Of a DNA stretch of 64,000 bases, positions 46,536 through 59,582 are shown piece by piece. Below the pieces are notes generated by a model. It had not been told where the DNA came from and searched no databases. It was given only the letters and a program-made list of their open reading frames with translations. The stretch covers positions 43,739,229-43,803,228 of the forward strand of contig NC_088169.1 of NCBI RefSeq assembly GCF_028769735.1. The letters are read 5' to 3'. Numbering within the stretch: position 1 is the stretch's first letter; each line of letters opens with the position of its first letter. Origin of the DNA: Zonotrichia leucophrys gambelii. Lineage: Eukaryota; Chordata; Aves; Passeriformes; Passerellidae. The position numbers were made by a program, and so were the translations under genes.

Positions 46536-49011
46536 CTCAAAGCTTCCTGGTGGTACAGCAGTAACAAATCATGCAAAAGTTTCACTCAAAACTCTTAGGT
46601 GGCACATAAGCATTAAGCTCTGCAAAGAGGCATTTTACTTATCTTTGATTACAAAAACTTTATACACAAAATAACTTTAAAACTTTTGCAACGAGCTGTA
46701 CTGAACACAATGAGAAATACAATATAAACTGTCTCTGGAATTTCTTGGAAATATGCTTGTGCAAACTGTGATAAGCATATGTCTGTATAGTAAAATCTCT
46801 GCATTTCTACCAGTTCTTTGTATACAATTTGAATAGTATAAAAACCAAATCACTCATAATTGTCATTGGTTTAAATAAAGGGGACTAATTCTCTCTTTCC
46901 TTTGAGATATGTGATTGAGTCAGTCCTGGACTCAAAGTGGATGTACAGGGCCAGTGTCTCCCCCGAGAGCCATGTGCACTGCTTTGCAGTGCCCAGACAC
47001 ACGGTACCATTGCTTTCAATGAAGTCCTTCAACTTTTCTTCCACAGTTTTTTATTGACCTTCAGATAAGGTTTCCTCTCTTCCCCCATAATTTCTGACTG
47101 CAGGCCTTTCAGGTTTGTTATTCATGTGTTCTAACTTTATGGTGTGTGCCCATGGGCAGAGACTTTTGGAGGCACGTGACATGAGTACAGGAAAGAGTAA
47201 TAACTTCATTCAGACTCACAATTACTGAATTTTAAACTAAGACTTGCTCTAAGGCTTCTGTTTGAATTGCAGTGGTTTGACTAACATGCCTCTAGGACAG
47301 CCAAGAACAGCCTCTATGTGGATACCAGAGGGGGGTGTATCCAGACATAATCACAGCAAGGACCTGCAGCACCAGCTGAGGAGGTATTCTTGTGAGATAA
47401 AGATCAAAGGGCAGCTATGAGATAAAGGGAAAAATCTCTGGGGCACTTCCAAGTCGTAAAAAAAGCATCAGAGACTCCACCACAAATAACAGCTAGAGAA
47501 GCACAGGAAGAGAGCCAGTGGATCTGCTTGAAGAGGATAGACTGAAATTCTGTATTTGCAAATGTAGTTTGTGATAAGGGCATAGGAATTTAATAGAGTA
47601 CCTAATTTGCTGTTGGCTGAGATTTTTTTTTTCCTTGGTGAGTTGATTTTTTGGGAGTGTGTGTTTGATTTTGTTTCCCCTGATGAAACTGACAAAAACA
47701 GCTTTCACTCTGGCCAAATGTATGCTGATGTATACTTTAATTCCATTAAAAGCAATACAGTTCCAGAAGGGCCAAAATATAGGAAAGCAGGTTGGAATCT
47801 AACCACAGGGCTAAAAATTAGTTAATTTTTTTTTTCCCAAAATACATATAGCTTCTATCTATGTATCTACCTGTAAATTCCTAGGCATAATTTTCTAAAC
47901 TAGCTGTAGTTTGGTAAGTATGAAGGAAATTAGGATTAGCTCCATAACAGTCCAGGTCACCTCCCTGTTTTCACATTCTGACAAAATTTAGACAAAATGG
48001 CACATGGTAACGATGACAGCTGAGCATAATTTTTTTGAAATTTCATTTTCTGTGGATAAGCCTTCAGAGTGAAACATTACCACAGACAAATTAGAGAAAC
48101 ACTGTCATGAAAATAAATTAGAGTTTGACATTTTGCAGGTACTCTGTGACATGATGATTGCTGCTTTAGGAATATTTCAAAGTGCAATTAAATTGCATCT
48201 CTTACCAACAGACCATAAATCATTATGTGTAGTTCAGTGGGATATCTTCAGACCATACATTTTAGAGGATTTATTGTAGTTTATCATATTGTGTACCTTT
48301 AGGGAGTCTTAATCTTTAAATAATCACAGTAATAGTTGGTAGGAGACCTGCATTAGATGCGCTCAATAAATCAGGCTATTGACACTCTAAATCAAAGAAA
48401 TTATGTTGTACTGTTTTCACAATATTTAGGTATATTTGCGGTGACAAAAATACAGTCTATACAATATTATGCAAGATAGTATTTATTTATCATCTTTGCT
48501 TTCTTAACCATCTTTTTATCACCTTTGCTTTCTTAGACATTTCTCTACGGCTAAGTAAACTATCTATTAGAACATCAAAGCATTTTATGCTCCATGAATC
48601 ACAAAAATAGATTAATGCCATGCAAGCATGCATCAGCTTTTCCAAATGGAAGATTTTCTTAATAAACTCTAGTTACCCTTATGATCCCTTTGCACTATTA
48701 TGATCTGCTCTATCCCATTTTAAACAATATAGAGAAAATCTATCTTTGAATACAAACCTCAACTAATCATTATCTTTTCAAAATTATGTTGAGTGTTACC
48801 ACTCGACTTAATTATCTATGCAGATTTGTAGACAGTGGAAAACCCCATTGGGAATATAGTGAGGAGAAGGGCTAAGGCTGCTCTAAGAACAAACTGGCAG
48901 ATGGAAAAGTGAAGACAAAAGAGTGACTGGCTGACAGCCAATTTCACTGCTGTTTTACTGTTGTCCATAGCAGAGACCAGGGTAGGAGTGATGCCTTCCA
49001 TGTTCAACAGC
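46536..49011. other. 2.5-kb non-coding stretch
   Basis: No supported gene. The part at 46.9-47.5 kb is somewhat GC-richer but has no nameable repeat. A 24-bp direct repeat occurs at 48487-48539. Confidence 0.5.
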
Positions 49012-49718
49012 TGTGGTAGGCTGACCTTGGCTAAGGGCTACACTCCCACCAAGACACTTCCCTACTCTCTTCAGTGGGGCAGTGGGAGAAAATAGGACAA
49101 GAATGCTCATGGGCCAAGATAAAGACAGGGAGAACATTTGCCAGGGCAAAAAAAAAAAAAAAATTACTGCTAATTAGAATAGATTCGGGGAGTAAGGAAA
49201 AAAGACAGACCTTAAACCAACAATTTTTCTTCACCTTGTCTTCCCAAGCTCAACTTCATCCCAAATTTCTCCATCTCTTCCAGAGAAGATTGAGGTGGGA
49301 GGTTGGAAAATAGGGGTTGTGGTTTTCGTCCTCCCTCAACACACTTTCCCTCTATTCCTGTTTTGGGTCTCCTCATGAAGGGTATCTTCCTTCAGAGATA
49401 TCCATCCACCTGCTCCAGAAGGAGATCCTCAACTGGCTGCAGAGAAATACCTGCTCCAGGAAGGGTCTTTCACAGGCTGCAGGGGAGTTTCTGCTCCTGG
49501 GCATGCAGCACCTCCTTCTTCTGTGTCTTTGCCCTTTCTTAAATATGTCATCCCAAAGGCACCACAGGCTTGGCTGACGAGCTCAGCAGTGTCATGTGGT
49601 GGGTCCATTCTGCAGTCAGCTGCTCCGGCATGGGTCAGTCCCTGCTCTCATTTCACAGAGGCCAACCCTGCAGTCTCCCACTGCCAAAACTTTGACATCA
49701 AGACATAAAATATCTACA
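49012..49718 (-). mobile_element. Solo ERVL-type LTR, shortened and decayed
   Basis: On the plus strand it begins TGTGGTAGGCTGACCTTGGC and ends with 'tgccaaaactttgacatc' and 'taaaatatctaca'. This is the reverse complement of the same ERVL-type LTR family as at 24.6 kb, including 'tcacttgtcttcccaagctcaac'-type text, 'cacctgctccagaagg' blocks, 'aggctgcaggggagtttctgctcc' and 'cttaaatatgtcatc' (the TATA-like part on the minus strand). At about 707 bp it has lost several internal blocks. A run of 16 A at about 49150-49165 has grown inside it. No target duplication or internal region is seen. Confidence 0.75.
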
Positions 49719-51758
49719 TATGCAATCTCTGTTCCCCTTGCTTGTACAAAAACCTGGCAAATACCTTAAAATCTTGCAGAAGAGGTAAAAATCAGATGAT
49801 ACTGGCTATAATATTTGTAAATAAAAAGTGTCTTTGAGTTTTGTTATAGGGATGATCTAGGATTTCTATGAGATTTTCTTCTCTTCTGTGTTTCTGTTTG
49901 AACTGCAACTGTAAACAATCCAATGCAGTCCCCTGTTGAGCAGAAAATAACTGAAGGAGAACAGAGAAGGCAGGAAGCACTGAAAGATTCAGAGGATTAA
50001 CTTAATTTAGGACCATTGTGCAGCGAGCCGCTGGCTAAGCAAAAAAAAAAAAAAAGTCAACATTTTACTTATTTTCAGAATTGTTTAAATAGGCAAAAAC
50101 CCCATACATGGATAAATAGAACAAGTTAAGCGAGGTTTTCGTGCCATGCCCTTGGAACCAGTCAGCTTGCATCCGCCACAGATGTACCTGTGGTTGCACG
50201 ATACATGGCCTGGCCCTTACCTGGTTTTCTGTTCTTCCATACCTCCAGCACACTGATCTAATTTCTCATCTTCCTTCTGCAGCAACATATGACCAAACAG
50301 GCATTTGGCACAGGATAATAATTTGAACAATAATCTACAAGCTGAGATGGGGAAAATCAGTCATTGCCCAGGATGACCTGGAATATGTTTGTGTTTTGGG
50401 GAAAAAATAGCAAAGACATTTAAAACTTGATTGTTTGATGTTTCTGGGTAGTCATTTCTTTGGTTCAGCTGTCATAAATTGCCCAAGAATACCAGATGAT
50501 GATATATATATAGATGAGCTATCAATCTCAAAGTCCTCTAAAAACATCCTCTAAAGAGAGTTGGGATTTATGCCAGATAAAATACTGACTTGTTTAGATG
50601 AAGCTGAGGGAAGCACCTTAGGAAATTATAAAAATAAAAGGATTTAAATGCTTTGCTATCACTTTTATCATCCTTCCTAGACTTCTTTTAGGACTTCCAC
50701 ACTTAAAATTTTAGCCTTGTTGTCACTAGCTTATTTTTTTTCCTTTATTTTTTGGTCTTAACTATTGTTCCTGATGTTGCAATGTTATTGGATTCTCTAG
50801 TTCTGTCAAAGAAAATAGTATATTCACAAAATCGTATGTGTGTCATTTCAGAACTAAACCCTGATGACTACTCATCTTAAAACAGAGAAGCTCTGTATTT
50901 TTCCATTTCCCAAAGACTGATCTTTTTCTTGTTCATTTTCAGCAAGCTCTACTAACTGAAAAATGTGCTTATTAAATACTCTCTCTCGGGTTATGACTTT
51001 CTTAGTAATTATTAATGCTACACCAAAGCACAGAACAGGAATTATAGTCATGACTAGGGAATGGTTTTAAAATGTACATCTGTCTTCCTGTATATTTCAA
51101 AATGTGGAGATTGCATTATAGTCTCCTTCTTCAGAACAGCCTCTAACTATAGCACATTGAAGTAGAAGTTTCTTTTCCAATTTTCCTACTTTCAACTGTA
51201 ATTCAACTAATGATTTTCAGACACTTCTAGATATTTGCACCTCTTTTTTTCATGTATTTGCCCCATTACTTTCCCTTATGGCCTGCAGAATTCTTTCATC
51301 TTAACAAAAATAAGTCTGCAGTTGTGAGATTGTACTACCTCTGCAGAAGTATGGATTGCTCCCAATATTTATGTGCTTTGCCTCTCACTCATTTTTTCAC
51401 AATTATGTGAGATTTGCATTTGGGGGTTCTACACATTCAACCAGACATTTTTTTCTTACATGTGGCTCCTGGTTATATGCCCTTCTTCTAGTTAAATTGT
51501 TATAATTTCCTGTTAAATAATTATAACTTCTAGAATCTGTGATTCTGTGATTATAACTTCCTGTGATTACTGATCTAATTCAGCCAGATTTCTAATAATG
51601 ATTTTTCTTACATTTGCATTTGATGAGGGAAGATGTATTACAATTATTCTCTCTATTAGGTAATGTTCACTAAAGCATTCTCTAGATAGAAAAAGAAATA
51701 GGTAAAAGTAGATGATGATGACATGGCCTTTTAGGACATCCTTGTTATTCTGCAGTCT
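49719..51758. other. 2-kb non-coding stretch
   Basis: No supported gene. Contains 15 A at 50041-50055. The words 'aatctgtgattctgtgatta' at about 51533-51553 look like an isolated CR1 tail, but without the preceding CR1 body this is weak. Confidence 0.45.
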
Positions 51759-51812
51759 GTACAGTGTACAGTGTACAGAGTACAGAGGTACAGTGTGGTA
51801 CAGTGTACAGAG
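51759..51812. repeat. Imperfect GTACAGT-type tandem repeat
   Basis: About seven GTACAG units with variable TGT, AG or GTG spacers. The unit is part of the palindrome CTGTACAG (51757-51764). Confidence 0.88.
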
Positions 51813-52369
51813 GCCAGATGTAAGGCAAATGAGAGTTCAGTAACAGTGCAGGGTTTTCCTGAGATGATTACAAAAACCGACACCAATGAGGCTGGAATCA
51901 TACCTAAAGAGGATGGGTTTATAAAGTTACAGCTAATACAGACTTCAGGACTGGAGCTGACCTACCTCTTCTCTGAAAAAGGAGAAGAGCTGCAGATCTG
52001 CTGAGAGCTCAGGCAGCACTGCCTCAGCAAAGGGATGTGTGTGAATAAGTGATCTCCAGCCGCAGCGGATGTATCTGTGGATATACTTGTGACATTGTCA
52101 AGTGACTGTTCCCTGGCCTTCTGCTCCCTAGGGTCTGTAAAGCAAAAGCTCTTTAAGATACACTAAGGAGTTTTTGCTCTTTTGGATTTCTGGTGAACAT
52201 GCCTGGAAATATCTTGTGCTTGTACAGGATTTGACTCATGACATCTGAGAGTATTCTTCTTTACCCAAGGAAAGAAAGTCGTGATCAAAACAATTCTGAC
52301 CTCTGCGCCATACATGATGTCTCAAATGTATCCTGATAAGAAGAATTCAAGAAATAATAAATTCCAAGG

Positions 52370-52460
52370 CCAGCTGGCCTGACCTCTTGCACAGAGCAGG
52401 TCATAAGATTTTATTCTGCAACTCTTTCAAAAACCATAAAATTCCATTGGTGCTGAACTC
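52370..52460 (+). mobile_element. Possible ancient CR1-like relic
   Basis: 'aaggccagctggcctgacctcttgcacagagcaggtcataagattt' resembles an old amniote CR1 3'-region motif ('tctgacctcctg...acacaggccatagaatttc') known from turtles and crocodilians. Only about 90 bp match, with many differences, so this is tentative. Confidence 0.3.
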
Positions 52461-55400
52461 TTATGTGAAGGTTTAAATCTTTTGAAGTCACTGTCACAAT
52501 TATGCATTTCCAGTTGAAGTTAACACTACTGACAGGGAAGGAGAGGATGTGAACTCAGACCCCACTCCAACCTCAGCCCTACCACATCCAGTCGTCTAAC
52601 TTCACTGTAGCACAACATGAAGAGTAGCAAAGCAAAAGACTGTTAATATGATAGCATCTGATTTTGCTTTTTGTTTTTCTTTTTTTCTACATAGCACTGA
52701 TGGTATGTAATTTAAAAATTTTTGATTGCTGTCCTGAGCAGGTCAGTTGCTTTGATGGAACTACCATTCTCAAATGCTTTATTTTATGAAATTGAAATTT
52801 CTTTCTCTTTCTTTTTTGCATATCAATCCCATTTCCTCATCCTGTACTAAAAAAATATATATAAATGGATTCTGAAACAGTATAAAGACATGAATACATA
52901 GAGTGCTTGCTTTTCTTAAATATAAAAAAAGTCCAGATTTGTTTAATGGGCAGCTCACTTCTCAGTACAGGCCCAAAGCAAGCAGGAATAAAATATGAAT
53001 GTATTAAACCATGTAGGAGAAAGGCATGACTGAGAAGTAAACTAAATTGGAGGTAAAGAAACTTCGAATCTTTTCAGAAAAACCTTATTTTCTGAAGGTT
53101 TTCCTTATCCACTTTCAAGACCTTACAGTTAAAACTGTAGAAAGTATCAATCAAGTTTTGAACTACTTTTCTCAACACAAGTTCTCCTTCATTGAACACA
53201 TTTGGTAAATTCCTTTTTCACTAGTGGAACACAGAGGCATACAGGAACTGTTTTTTAATTGAATCTGTTTAATTAAGATTTTAATCCTAAGGTTATATAG
53301 CAATAATACAGGTCATTCATCAGCTACTATTGCAAACTTGATTATATTCTTAACTGTCTCAGTCAACATAATTTCAGGAAATGGGAAAGGAGTCACAAGC
53401 CAATTAAAAAATGCACATTGTTCTTATTATATTGCTGAATGAAAAAATCTGCTGTCCTGAAGGTCAAATTTCCCTTCATGACCATTTTCCATAGAAGTTT
53501 TCATTTCTTGTTGTCTTCTGTTTGGTTATCTCTGAATGCAAGAGGTTGTGTACTTGTAGTTACACTTCCACAACTGCAAACAAACACCCAATTCTATTGA
53601 AGTACAAAATTAATAGATAAATGGAATGTTTTATGACTTTGTTACTGTTGACAGTTTGTGAGTATTTTAGATCTGCCTCAGTTTTATCACAACATTCTGC
53701 CCTATTAATACAGCTAAGTAGGTCACAGTGCACGTGCATGCAGATGCATACATATCCTTTTTAATCTCCCTTCAGAATTCTTTTAACTTGTTAACATGAA
53801 AATGAAGGCTATAATCAGAACTTTTTTATATTTCCTGTGAGGAAGAAAAACAGTGCAAAACTGATAAAATTGACATGCATCTCTTAATGTAAAAGAAGAA
53901 AACATATGTAGCAGGACAAGTAAGCAAAACTATATTTGTGGTTACACTGCTCTAAAATTGGTTTAATTCTGTGCGTTTGAGAGAACACAGCTTCTTTATA
54001 TTTCTTCACTGAAGAATATTTTAAAGAAAAATATTTTTCCTTTATAGTTTCCTTACTGCAGACATTTACTACTCATATATTATCTTGCATAATAGAATTA
54101 TTAGTTGCAGCTCTCTACTTTCAGAGTGTGGCACCATAAAGAATAACTAAATGGAGCAGAAAGTCTAAACCTCCTCAATAGACAAAATCAGCTTTAATAC
54201 CCAATTCTCTTTCTGGTGCAATTCATGATGCAAGTCACAACTGCAAACGCTTCACAGGAACAGGAAAAAAAGGTGAGGGTACTCTCATGTCTCCTCTCCT
54301 GGATTCTATGAGTAAGTTCTCTCTTTTTGTCCTACTGTTGCAGCTACTTTGTTTTTTCTTCTAGTCCCACAATATATATTTGTCTTCAGAACATATCAAA
54401 TCTGCAGTTAGAAGTAAGATTTTTCTTCTTGCTCTTACCATATTTCTCCTTGCCATCTCTTTGAATATTTGACTCTTTTAAGCTATGCAGAGGCATGTAC
54501 ATATTTTATTAGGTCTAAATATATGCTCTTCTGAAAACTGAAGACAGAAGCCTGAATTTGATAAAGACACAGATGCTTTATTTTTAGAAATTTCAGCCTA
54601 CCTTGTAACAACACTAAGGAAAGCCATAAAGGAGCTCAGATCAAGAAGCAGTATAGTGACATTGCTGCAACAGTTTGTGCAGGGTGTAGCTTAAATCCAA
54701 ATGGGGAAAAACATACCCATAATATTTCCTGTACTTGGTGTAGTTAGGCATGGAAATGTGTTGAATTGCTGCAAGCAGGTTTTCTGCCTTTGGAAGGGTC
54801 AGAGATACCTATATGTGTAAGCATGCATGGGGAAATTCAGATTCTGATGATGATTTTAGTAGGGGCCATTATATTGAGAAGCAGGATATATAAGTTAATC
54901 AACAGTAAATATTAAAGAGAAGAACATTTTCCTCAGGCTTTTCCACAATGAAGCAGCAAAATGGGATTTAAGATGTCAATGTCTGAAGTTCAGAAAATTG
55001 CTTTGCAGCCTTTATTTTGACTGATTTGAAGTAGGTTCTTGAATTCAAACTCCAGCTTTCTAAAACTACTCTCTGTTTGCTGGGCAGCATATTCCTTGTG
55101 TAGCTTCTTGGACAAATTTATTATATTTCATACAAAATATGTGGTATCTGGGGATATGATTTAAAATCTTCTATGCTTCAGCTGATCTTTGTCAACTCAA
55201 GGGCAGGCTACAAAGACTGCAGAATCCATTTTTTGTTTCCTTTTTTCTTCTTCTTGTATGACTTTCCCCTCCCACTATTTTCAGAAAGGAATTTCTGCCT
55301 TAAAATGTGGCTGAGGGTGTTTTACATCTCCTCAGGTGTAGCTGAGAATTAAACCTCTGAATGCTATCATAGACCCAGCTGCATTTGGGAGGAAGCACAG

Positions 55401-55590
55401 TTCAATATAAAGGGTCAGCTGTCCCTGACCAGTCATTATGGAGTTAAAAATTGACCTTACAAATTGTGTAATGCTGATTTCCTCCAGGTCAGTGAGGGCC
55501 AGCCCTCTTTGCTGCAGATTCATCTTTAAGGGGGTGAATTGGGATGGTACAAAACATGTGCAGGGAATAAATGCAGAGGCATTTTCTGTG
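52461..55590. other. 3.1-kb AT-rich non-coding stretch
   Basis: No open frame of 60 codons or more before 55332 on either strand, no named repeat, many short A/T runs. Nothing else recognised. Confidence 0.5.
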
Positions 55591-55920
55591 CTGAAGTGCT
55601 CAGTTCCTGAGCTCCTGGTCCCTGTGTGCCAAGCAGCGCAGATGTCCCCGCAGTGCCTCTCTCTGTGCCTCCAGCTGCTGGGGGCAGAGCAGGTAGGGGC
55701 TGCTTTTTGACTCCCTGTAGGACACAGCTGTGAAATACTCTTGGTGGCCCCGAGCAGGATGTGCCCTGGGGATTTGTGGGCACGTCTGGAGGCAGAGGCT
55801 CAGCTGCCAGCCTACCTGCTCGCAGAGGCTGTTTGCATAAGTGATGCAGGAGCCCTGAGGATGCCTGGCAGCTGAGGCAGGCTCCTGAGGACCTGCTTCG
55901 CAGACCTAGGCAACTCCTGA
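55591..55920. other. Locally GC-rich block, CpG-poor
   Basis: About 330 bp rich in CAG, CTG and GGC words but with few CpGs. A 90-codon plus-strand frame (55438-55710) and a 171-codon minus-strand frame (55526-56041) overlap here; neither has recognisable domains. The CAG|GTAGGG at about 55690 looks like a splice donor, and a weak acceptor (ttcctccag) precedes at about 55488. A non-coding RNA exon is possible but unproven. Confidence 0.3.
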
Positions 55921-58900
55921 CACATAAATGGCACTTAGGTGGTTTTATGAGCCCCAGCAAACATTTCAGTTTATGAGGTCTGAGGCTAGTAAGGTTTTCA
56001 AAGAATCTTAAATGGGATTTAAGCCATCCAAGAGGTGCCAAAATATTTTGAATATAAGCTACCTTGGATTCTTTTTAAAATGTCACCTTAGTGTGAAATT
56101 GTTATTAGCAATGAAGAAATAATTTTATGACCCTATTGTAAATCACACGTATTTGTTTGTTCTCTGTAAGAGCAAAAAAATCTGAGGAAAAAAATGTTTT
56201 TCTGCTTCACACAACTCTGAGGCTGAAGTGGGTGCAAGGTATCCATTTGAGTCTAATTACCCAACTAGGCTGAGCACAGCCAGTCCAACAAAAACCCAGC
56301 TGTAGTTTTTAATTGCCTTAAATGAGCTCCTAAATAACTATGTGGAGTTAAACCACAGCACAGAGAACACAATACAAGTGCATAGAAACCCTGAACACCC
56401 AGGGCTCTAGAGTGCTCAATTAAACTTTCCTTGATTATTCAATAGAACAGAAGTGTGCAAATTAAAGGCTTTCATGCTACAGCAGGCTACGACCTCATTC
56501 TCAAGTTTCAATATTGCAATGTAACTTAATTAAGATTTTCCCCACACAAAGCATAACCCTAGAGGTAACTTTTGTTCCAAATACCTCATATAGGTATTTC
56601 TCCTGCTGTTAAGTGAATGGCTCCTGGTGAAGCAAAATAAATATTATTCTGGCATAGACTCACTTTTTTGTATACACTGAGAGCAGAGAAAGGAACAGTA
56701 TGAAATCATTAAAACATTTAAATCACCATGCTGAAATACAGTTGCTGAAAGGCCTCGTTCTCATTGCATTCAGACTGTAAAGTGCCTTAAAATAGTTTGT
56801 GAAGAACCCACAGTAATTTCTGATTCTGTGGAGATACTCAGTTTGAATAGGCACAAATTGTGTGGAAACCTGCAAGTGCAAAATTTTTGCCCCGTTTAGG
56901 TCAGTGGTACAAAACTGGTAAAATCAATATGCAGTAGAAAGAGCAGATTCATCTCAGTATGTTTGTTTGTTCATGTGGTGTCATGAAATGTTGGGGGTTT
57001 TAATAACTGAGAAGTACCTGGAGTCACTGCACGAAAGGCCTTTCAAATTCAATGAAGCATTAATTAAATGCACAGAATGCCAAACACACGGGAAATGGTT
57101 GTGAGAATATGCTGGGTTTGTCCTTTATACTTAGTTTAGAACCACTAAAATGTATTAATCACTCTCTTTAAATTGGACTATTAAAATGGAAATCTTAGAC
57201 AACAGAATAATTTAATCTCAGTACCAAGTTACACTTCACAACAAAAATCTTTCTATACAGTAGGAACAATTTGTGCCCTTCTAAATGTTTAAATTAAGTG
57301 CCAAATTACATTGCTAATACTGATGTAAACAGTATACTGTTGTTTTGCTTTGAAAAGCTTTTTTCTTCAAATAATTATTAGTAAATTCAATTACTGAAAG
57401 CAAAAAGACATCTTAATTTTATTCTGTGGTTTGTTTGACCACATTCATCTAAGCAGACTGAGAAAGCCATGTCATTTTATAGTTTTACTTCAGTTATTAG
57501 ACAAGTTTATCTGTTGCTTTATATTATTCACACCTTTCTTTCACATTTCCGGATCTTCCATTATCTTATCATTGTCTTTTATCTTCCTTTCAAAAGGTGA
57601 CATTAGAAGCTGGTTTGATGCCATTTTTTGACTCCACATCAGTCAGTTCTGTTTTTTTCAGAATGAAACTTTCAATCCCATTTCAGGAAATTAAAAAACA
57701 AGAGTTCAACATTGACACAAGAATAATTTCCTTTGTCCCAATATTTTCTTCAAGGTAGTATATAAGCCTGAATCACCCCTGAGGCATCTAAAAGCTATGC
57801 TTTGTTATCTCTGAATTTTAGGCACATAAGAACTGTATTGGATCTCAGTAACAACACTGAAGACACAAATCCCTGTTCAGCAGAGACCCAATAAGACCCA
57901 ATATGGATATTTTACTTCTGAACATGTATGCTTAGTATATCTTCTAGAAAGATTAGTATTTCCCCCCTCAAATTAATTAATCTACAATAAATTTCAATTG
58001 TATAAAATAAATAAAAGACAAATTCAATTATAGTTTTCTGATAAGTCTCTTAAATTTGTGAACAACATTGTGAACAATGTGAAAATGATGTACTTTTGGC
58101 CAGCTCATAGCAAACTCAATAAATGGTTGTTGTGGTCTCACCAGGAGCGCTTCTTTGGAACAACCAATGGACTCAACAGCTGATGCCTGTACTTCCTCAC
58201 TTGGGTGTTAGGTCATGTTATCAGAGAGAGCACAGGCCTCTTCTCAGCAGTCTGTGTAATCCTGCCAGTCAGTTCACATGACATTTTTGAAAGCCAACTA
58301 GGCAGCAACAGGAAGGCAGAGGAGAATTACATTAGGAAAACGGGAGAAAAAAAGAAGAAAATTTTGCATCAGGTAGTGATAAGTTTGAGGTAAATATTTT
58401 ATTTCATCATTATATTTCAGGTATTTTTGAAAGTGGGTTTTGACATGTCTCTGTGATCTATAATACATATCTACCGCATAACTTCTGGATATAGACATAA
58501 ATCTACAGAAGTGGGAAACCTTTCTCTTCAGCTTGCTGTCTGATTCTTTAATGGTAGGGTATTCAATCAAGAATATAAACATGCCTCTTCACTCAAGTTC
58601 TGTGTGAAATGACATTTGCAAAAATAAAAAGCTAAATCCAAAAAATCTAACTTTATGTCTGTTGTACATTTATATGTGTATAATGCCAGCATTGGTCATT
58701 AGAAAATCTCTCTAAAATTACCCTGTTAAAAACGTGAATAATCCTTATGAATTTAGTGTTATGAAATGCTAGAGTGCAAATACAATTCTTCTAAATATTT
58801 CACCAATAGGAAAATAAATAATGTAAAATACCTGGTCATTAAAATGTCTGCTGGAAAGAGAGACTAATAGTAAGTGAGATATTTTATCATTAGGACTTGC

Positions 58901-59582
58901 TAGGATCAGGTATGATGAGGTAGGAAAGCACTTTCATCAAGTCAACAGATAATTCTCCAGAAGAATTTTTTGTTCGTTTCCTCCACTGTCTGATGTTTTT
59001 TTAGAAGTTGTAGTTGAGAAGCATTATTTAATGTTCAGTAAGTCTAGCAAATATCTATGCAATAGCCTCCTAACTGATGTTTAAAACCATTGCACAATTA
59101 TTTTTATTGTGCAATTTTATAGTATTATGAAACTGCTAATGAAACTATTATCTCTAGCTTCCAATTTTTTTACTAGTTAGCAGTAGTGCAGTATTTTCAG
59201 AGAAGCAAATGAAAATCCAGCATTCTTTGTTAAAATAGAACTAATATGGAAGTACTATTAAGGAACATCTGTTCTCTTACCATTTTCAGCTGCCCCAGTT
59301 ACAATGATCATCCTTTTTAATTGCTAAACACCTGTCTTTTATTATATTTGATAGCAATTCTAAATTTCATTTAATTTACAGTCTCTTATCTGATTTTGAA
59401 AATGTTTTACTTCTATAATGCCCATTTACATGGTTTATTACCTTAATTCTTCTATTTAATCTTGAGAACCCTAAAAATGATTATGGGATTAATTGTGCAG
59501 GAAAGTGATATTTCTCCCTTTTAGGATAAACCAGATACCTGCTCTCCAGTCTGTCTGGGGGAAAGGATACAGAAAAGGATAC
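55921..59582. other. 3.7-kb AT-rich non-coding stretch
   Basis: No supported gene and no named transposon. The part 56240-57100 has many TAAT/ATTA, Oct-like and CAAT-type words and few simple repeats, a texture often seen in conserved non-coding sequence. A short palindrome lies at 58065-58080. Confidence 0.45.

Noticed and set aside
51533..51560. CR1 tail (ATTCTGTGATTCTGTGAT)
   Set aside because: There is no CR1 body before it and it overlaps a local 'ttataact' duplication. Too short to call.
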